Below, piece after piece: positions 41,930-46,069 of a stretch of DNA of 46,069 nucleotides. This stretch comes from Phycisphaerae bacterium. GTDB taxonomy: Bacteria; Planctomycetota; Phycisphaerae; Tepidisphaerales; Tepidisphaeraceae. Location of the stretch: positions 1 through 46,069 of the forward strand of contig JAICIO010000040.1 in NCBI GenBank assembly GCA_025924315.1, in the 5' to 3' direction. Position numbers and translations under genes: made by a program. Below the pieces are notes generated by a model. That model was given only the letters and a program-made list of their open reading frames with translations. It ran no database searches and was not told the origin of the DNA. Position 1 is the first letter of the stretch, and every line of letters begins with the position of its first letter.

Positions 41930-42565
41930 TTATGCGCCAGTTGTGACGGGTGAACCGGCTTCGTCTTCCGATGCTCGCGAATCGGGTTTGTGGAAGAAGC
42001 TGTAGCAAAGCATCAGAAACACGCCGACGCAGAGCATTGAGTCGGCGATGTTGAAGATCCACGGAAACAGTTCGCGGTTTGCGATCGATGACGGGGCGAG
42101 CGAATGAAGCACGTCGCCGTATGTCACGCCGGGAAACGCGTAGATCATGTCGCGCACATAGCCGAACGCAATGCGGTCGTACATGTTCCCCAAGACACCC
42201 GCGAGGAGCAGCCCGAGCAGAAACTGATAGAACCGCTGCTTGCCGCTTGCGGCGAACAGATACGTGAGCAAGCCGATCGCCAGAACCGAGACGATCACGA
42301 ACACCCATCGATAGCCTTCGCCGATGCCGAAAACCGCGCCCTGGTTCACCGTGACGTGAAGATTGAGAATGTTCTTGATCAGCGTGTAATCGCGCGACTC
42401 CGCCTTGATCGTTCCGTCGGCGAGCGTGTACTGCGCAATTAGCAGATGCTTGAACGACGCCACCTTCACCCAAAGGTCGAGCCCCAGCCCAAGAACGGTC
42501 ACGAGCGCAAATCGCGCCAGCGCCGCCGGCGAACGAAAGTTGTCAGATGGCGGAATGCGAAGCAT
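41930..42565 (-). CDS. lspA: Lipoprotein signal peptidase LspA
   Basis: A 211-residue integral membrane aspartyl protease that cleaves the signal peptide of diacylglyceryl-modified prolipoproteins. Four membrane segments are visible, with NQGAVFGIGEG, the catalytic region GNMYDRIAFGYVRDM and the second catalytic Asp in WIFNIADSMLCVG. It is longer than the usual 160-170 residues because of a loop around 50-75 and a charged C-terminal tail. The start is ATG 42565. It acts directly after Lgt, which is also in the window. Confidence 0.93.
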   Translation of the reverse strand: MLRIPPSDNFRSPAALARFALVTVLGLGLDLWVKVASFKHLLIAQYTLADGTIKAESRDYTLIKNILNLHVTVNQGAVFGIGEGYRWVFVIVSVLAIGLLTYLFAASGKQRFYQFLLGLLLAGVLGNMYDRIAFGYVRDMIYAFPGVTYGDVLHSLAPSSIANRELFPWIFNIADSMLCVGVFLMLCYSFFHKPDSRASEDEAGSPVTTGA

Positions 42566-42573
42566 CAGCTGGG

Positions 42574-42579
42574 ATTGTA
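42574..42579 (-). promoter_or_regulatory. Putative -10 (TACAAT) before lspA
   Basis: On the minus strand TACAAT ends 8 nt before ATG 42565, placing a transcription start at or next to the start codon. Confidence 0.4.
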
Positions 42580-42682
42580 GGGAAGTCGCAACCGAAGGGA
42601 ACTTGCCAAAGCACCGATGACCAATGAATGACCACGCGATGTGTCATGGGTCAATTCGGATTTTGCCATTGGGATTTCTGGC

Positions 42683-43435
42683 CTACCGCCGGAGCATGCC
42701 TTTTTCCAGCGCACGGGCGTGTTCGATGGAGAACTTCGCCCACGGCTGCGCTTCGAGCCGCGGCTTGCTGATCGGCTTGCCAGTGCCTTCGCAGATCCCG
42801 TAGCTGCCGTCCATGATCTTCGCGAGAGCGGTGTTGATCTCGCGGAGAAGCTGGCGGTCCTTTTCGACGAGGCCGAGCGTAAATTCCTGCTCGTAATTGT
42901 CGGTGCCCTGGTCGGCCATGTGCAGCGGCAGGTTCGAAAGATTCGTGCCGGTTGAACGAAGCGCCTCGCGCTCCATCGAACTCATATCACCCACGAGCTC
43001 GCGGCGCTTGAGCAGCAGTAGTTCGCGGTAGTGTTCGAGTTCTTTGGCATTCATGCCCGCCTGGTTCTTGCGCGGCTTGCCGTTGGTCGGGACGGGCGCC
43101 GCCACGACCGCGGGACGGTGGGGCGGAAGAATCGGTGGTTTTTCTGCTTTTCTCACAACAACTTCAGGCCCTTTGGCCTTGGCTCCTTTTTTGGGAGCCG
43201 ACAACACAGCGGTTGCCGACTTCGATACAGACTTGGTCGGCGCCGGCTTTACAGCAACGGGCGCAGCGACCGGTCGGACTAAACCCTTGGCCTTTTTGCT
43301 ATCGACTAATTTGGACGTGACGATTGGTCTGGACACAGACTTTGCCGGTGCTACGTGCGACTTCGCAGAAGACTTGCTTGCAACGACCGGTTTGGAAGAG
43401 GCTTTGCTCTTCGGCTTTGAAGATGACTTCGCCAC
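42683..43435 (-). CDS. DksA/TraR-like protein with basic tail and degenerate zinc finger
   Basis: A 250-residue protein. Residues 1-125 are Lys/Ala/Ser/Pro/Val-rich and disordered, like histone H1 tails. The C-terminal 120 form a DksA-type coiled coil (ELEHYRELLLLKRRELVGDM onward) and a finger region. Where DksA has four zinc cysteines, this protein keeps only one (YGICEGTGKPI) and shows S and H at the second pair (KFSIEHAR), so zinc binding is probably lost. DksA proteins enter the RNA polymerase secondary channel with ppGpp. The start is GTG 43435 with GAGAGGGG upstream, after a long leader. Confidence 0.8.
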   Translation of the reverse strand: MAKSSSKPKSKASSKPVVASKSSAKSHVAPAKSVSRPIVTSKLVDSKKAKGLVRPVAAPVAVKPAPTKSVSKSATAVLSAPKKGAKAKGPEVVVRKAEKPPILPPHRPAVVAAPVPTNGKPRKNQAGMNAKELEHYRELLLLKRRELVGDMSSMEREALRSTGTNLSNLPLHMADQGTDNYEQEFTLGLVEKDRQLLREINTALAKIMDGSYGICEGTGKPISKPRLEAQPWAKFSIEHARALEKGMLRR

Positions 43436-43493
43436 CAGGAACCCCTCTCGCTTTCGCTGAGATTTAAGTGCGTCTTAAAGAGCCCATTCGCTG

Positions 43494-43518
43494 AAAAACC
43501 GTGTAGCCACCATCACGG
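43494..43518 (-). promoter_or_regulatory. Terminator-like hairpin in the DksA-like leader
   Basis: On the minus strand CCGTG, a 10-nt loop, CACGG and then TTTTT lie between the promoter at 43534 and the coding region. The stem is only 5 bp, so this is a weak candidate for attenuation. Confidence 0.25.
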
Positions 43519-43533
43519 GTTCCGAGCACAGCA

Positions 43534-43563
43534 AGTATAGACTACCAAACGGGTTGGTGTCAA
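43534..43563 (-). promoter_or_regulatory. Sigma70-type promoter of the DksA-like gene
   Basis: On the minus strand a perfect TTGACA (43563-43558) and TATACT (43539-43534) are separated by 18 nt. The start would be near 43527, giving about 90 nt of leader. It is the best -35/-10 pair I found in the window. Confidence 0.75.
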
Positions 43564-43678
43564 GGGTGGGGGATCGCCCGATAAGCCACAAATTGGCGCG
43601 CCGCGGGCCTCTGCGTCCGAGAATATCGGCTCAGCGGAATTCTGACATTCCGCGGTGTTGCAGGGACCGAGCATGAGA

Positions 43679-44155
43679 TCAAAAAAGGCTTGAGCTGGGC
43701 GCGCTCCTCTCCGTGCCGCATTCAGGACATCGATTGGCGCTGGCGCGGAGGTCGTACCCACAGTTCACGCATAGCCCCCGCGTCGCGCGACGTCGTTGCC
43801 GTGATCGTGTCACGAAATGCCAAAACGGGAGGACGGAAAGGAGCAGCATCGGAAGCCAGTGCGGAAGCCAGAGGCACCATGCGTTCGGGTCGTGAATGAA
43901 GCGGACCTCGAGATACTCCATTCGCGCCGGGATTGGGGAATCCCATGTTTTCCACGACGCGGGGAGGGGCGGGAACAATAAATCAGCGCGCTGGATCATC
44001 AAGTGACACGGATGCGAGGTGACGATGACCCCGCCGGCCCCAATCGGCACGCTGATCTGGTCTTTGCGAACCAATCCTCGAATCCAAAGAACGGCGAACA
44101 GCGCAACGCCAGCCGCGCAGAACCAGATCGCGATGTTTCGCAGCCACTTTTTCAC
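43679..44155 (-). CDS. Membrane protein with planctomycete-type C-terminal zinc ribbon
   Basis: A 158-residue protein with an N-terminal membrane segment (WLRNIAIWFCAAGVALFAVL), an extracytoplasmic domain, a second segment (LPHWLPMLLLSVLPFW) and a cytoplasmic zinc ribbon CVNCGYDLRASANRCPECG. This ribbon is a recurrent ending of small membrane proteins in Planctomycetota. Function unknown. The start is uncertain: GTG at 44155 is used, with GTG at 44167 and 44173 as alternatives. Longer upstream reading in this frame is antisense to the next gene and not credible. Confidence 0.65.
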   Translation of the reverse strand: MKKWLRNIAIWFCAAGVALFAVLWIRGLVRKDQISVPIGAGGVIVTSHPCHLMIQRADLLFPPLPASWKTWDSPIPARMEYLEVRFIHDPNAWCLWLPHWLPMLLLSVLPFWHFVTRSRQRRRATRGLCVNCGYDLRASANRCPECGTERSAPSSSLF

Positions 44156-44239
44156 GTCCGTACTCACTCTCACTTCATCGCTGCATTCCAGCGATCCGAG
44201 AGCTTGTCCAATCGCTTCAGCCGCTTGAGAATTGAGACC

Positions 44240-45901
44240 ATGCGATTCGGCATATTTCTTTGCGTCGTCATCCTTCTGGTCACCCAATTGCGCGCCGCCG
44301 AATGGCCCGATGCGGCCACCCGCGCTGCGGCGGCGAAGTCGCTCGACGTCGGCGAGTCCGCGCCCGATTGGCTCGTCCAGTCCGAAACATACGGCTTCTC
44401 GCCGCAGCCGGCGGACTGGCAGGCATTGGCGGAATCGAAAGTAGCGTTCGTCACGCATTGCCCGGTCAATCGCGAGTTCTTTGAACGTTGCCATGCGTTG
44501 GGGATCCGGTGCTTCCCGTATGCCTCCTTTTACCAGGGCTTCGCGACCACCACGTTTCAAGGCGTGAACCTGAAGGACCACCCGGAGTTCATCGAAGTCG
44601 ATGAGAAGGGGAACCTTCGGCGGACGAGCTTCTGGGAATCTGAAGACGCCAAGAACATGTACACCATCTGTCCCGCGTGTCCAGAATATCAGGATGCGAT
44701 GTGCAAGTGGGCGGAAGAGGTGATGAAGCTGGGGGCGGACGGTTTCTTCGTCGATAATCTTTCCTCGCGCTCGCCGTGCTTTGGGGTGAAGTTCGGCAAA
44801 CACAAGCACGTCAGCGATGACCCAAATCACGCGTTTGCGATGTTGCTCGACCGCGTGCGCAAGATCGTGCGGAAGTATAAAGCGGATGGCGCGTTGCTCG
44901 GGAATTCGGCGAATCCGGTTGGTCTGCCGCACGAATATTGGAAGTATCTCGACGCCGACATGCTCGAGTCCTACATCTGCACCTGGGTGTCGAAAGATCG
45001 CTGGTACGATTGGAGTGGGCACTGGCACGAACAGGACGTCAAGTTGCAGCCGCTCATCGCCGCGGGGAAACAGATCCAGGCGCTCAGCTATCTTGGGCAC
45101 ACAGGTTATGGCGTGCGCGAAGATGCGTTTTTCTGTTACGCGTCAGCGCGGTTGGCGGGGTTCGTGTGGAACGGCGGAGTGCCGCTCTCGAATCCGGATA
45201 CTGCGATCCTGTATCAGATTCGTCTTGGTCCGCCGCTTGGAGCCGAGCAGCAGCAGGGCGGTGTCTACTACCGACTGTTCGATCGCGGATTCGTTGTGCT
45301 GAATCCGGACAAACAAAAGCTCGGGACGTTTGAACTGCCCGAGGCCGTGAAGTTTTCATATCTGAATGATCTATTCCCTCGTGCCGGCGATCCGAAGGCC
45401 ATGATTGACCTCAAAACTGCCGGGCGAAAGGTGACGATCCCGCCGTTCGCCGGCCGCGTTTATCTCTACGCGCCGTCAACTCAAAGCGAGCTGCAAACCG
45501 CCGCGGGGCCGACGGTGACCGTCACCACCGCGCCGGCGCTCGGCGAGGTGCGTTTCCGCGTCGATGGTTTCGACTACTGGACCTACAGCGGCCACTGGAC
45601 CACGCAATACGAGCAGGGGCCGAACTTTGGAAAATTCATGGTCACCTTCGATCGCCCGGGAAAGCACAAGATCGAGATCGTCGACACGGTGCCGGCCGAT
45701 ATGAAAACGCCCGCGGGCTACGGCACATCGCAGCGCCTCGGCGAGTTCATGGATCCGTCGCAGCCGACCAAGCCGGCGAACAGGAAGTTCAAGTTCCGCG
45801 AGTGGAAAGGCGTCGTTTCGTCTACACAGCCGAGCGTGGAGGTTGATGTGAAGGATTCGACGACGCTCACGGCGGAGTTTGATGTCCAGGATAAGAAGTG
45901 A
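44240..45901 (+). CDS. Secreted TIM-barrel glycosidase-like protein
   Basis: A 553-residue exported protein with a signal peptide (MRFGIFLCVVILLVTQLRAA). The main domain has barrel-like strands and acidic loops: CFPYASFYQGFATT, MKLGADGFFVDNLSSR, ADGALLGNSANPVGL and AGKQIQALSYLGHTGYG. This pattern is shared by glycoside-hydrolase-like (GHL) families, but I cannot name one. The last about 130 residues are a beta-rich domain with a DWTY-like core (DGFDYWTYSGHW). The start is ATG 44240, divergent from the zinc-ribbon protein. Confidence 0.65.
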   Translation: MRFGIFLCVVILLVTQLRAAEWPDAATRAAAAKSLDVGESAPDWLVQSETYGFSPQPADWQALAESKVAFVTHCPVNREFFERCHALGIRCFPYASFYQGFATTTFQGVNLKDHPEFIEVDEKGNLRRTSFWESEDAKNMYTICPACPEYQDAMCKWAEEVMKLGADGFFVDNLSSRSPCFGVKFGKHKHVSDDPNHAFAMLLDRVRKIVRKYKADGALLGNSANPVGLPHEYWKYLDADMLESYICTWVSKDRWYDWSGHWHEQDVKLQPLIAAGKQIQALSYLGHTGYGVREDAFFCYASARLAGFVWNGGVPLSNPDTAILYQIRLGPPLGAEQQQGGVYYRLFDRGFVVLNPDKQKLGTFELPEAVKFSYLNDLFPRAGDPKAMIDLKTAGRKVTIPPFAGRVYLYAPSTQSELQTAAGPTVTVTTAPALGEVRFRVDGFDYWTYSGHWTTQYEQGPNFGKFMVTFDRPGKHKIEIVDTVPADMKTPAGYGTSQRLGEFMDPSQPTKPANRKFKFREWKGVVSSTQPSVEVDVKDSTTLTAEFDVQDKK

Positions 45902-46069
45902 CTTCCAAACCATTTTCGCGCGCGAACTCCGAGCCGTCCACCAGAGAGGAGCGCAGGATCTACAAATCGAGAAAAGGCGTCAGAAACGAGATACAACGCC
46001 TCGCTAACGAAGAAGGCTTGGCGCAACCAACACCCCCACCCAACCGGTCGGGCGACCGTTGCGTCATTC
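45902..46069. other. Window end, no feature seen
   Basis: The last 168 bp hold no recognisable gene, terminator or repeat of the families above, apart from a short CGGTC...GACCG pair near the end. Confidence 0.4.

Noticed and set aside
43679-45100. A 473-codon minus-strand protein running from the zinc-ribbon gene upstream
   Set aside because: The N-terminal 300 residues are antisense to the secreted glycosidase-like gene; only the C-terminal 158 residues carry membrane segments and the zinc ribbon.

Overview
The window looks like chromosomal DNA from a high-GC Planctomycetota bacterium, probably Phycisphaerae-like. The main reasons are two tandem prepilin-like proteins with [17 protein letters not shown]-termini, a small membrane protein ending in the CVNCGYDLR...CPECG zinc ribbon common in planctomycetes, a DksA-like protein with a basic tail, and abundant palindromic intergenic repeats. 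I saw no phage or IS genes, CRISPR array or rRNA. The assignment rests on recognised sequence style, not on a database search.

Layout. 0.4-6 kb: a TSUP permease, an OPT-like transporter, a short FtsX-type permease, a TMTC-like TPR membrane protein and tRNA-Val(UAC). 6-8 kb: a FAH-family hydrolase and a VapBC-type toxin-antitoxin pair. 7.7-21 kb: a long minus-strand run. Its upstream part is histidine kinase, STAS protein, PilB/GspE, PilC/GspF, PilM, PilN and PilO, mostly joined by 4-nt start/stop overlaps. It continues through lgt, small membrane proteins, a lipoprotein and a radical SAM enzyme resembling archaeal tetraether synthase (Tes/MJ0619), then two more small membrane proteins. 21-25 kb: a D-serine dehydratase/D-threonine aldolase-like PLP enzyme, an amidohydrolase, a divergent RidA protein and a Gfo/Idh/MocA oxidoreductase. 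25-29 kb: a BNR lipoprotein and two prepilin-like paralogues. 29-36 kb: a REC-PP2C phosphatase, a methyltransferase, a HEAT-repeat protein, a secreted glycosidase-like protein and an ankyrin lipoprotein. 36-46 kb: a glycosyltransferase with a Wzy-like polymerase, RibD, a di-heme cytochrome c, LspA, a DksA-like protein and a secreted TIM-barrel protein.

How the genes may work together. PilB/C/M/N/O form the cytoplasmic and inner-membrane core of a type IV pilus or type II secretion machine, and the prepilin-like proteins at 26-28 kb are possible substrates. The histidine kinase and STAS protein lead that operon, and a REC-PP2C phosphatase lies about 8 kb from it, so partner-switching control is possible. 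Lgt and LspA process lipoproteins, of which at least three are encoded here.

The strongest non-gene signals are families of paired hairpin repeats. One has GTAG heads and covarying stems, like REP/BIME elements. One copy lies inside the lgt reading frame, and another palindrome lies in a lipoprotein signal peptide. A second signal is a recurring TANNNT -10-like hexamer 6-8 nt before start codons, suggesting leaderless transcripts.
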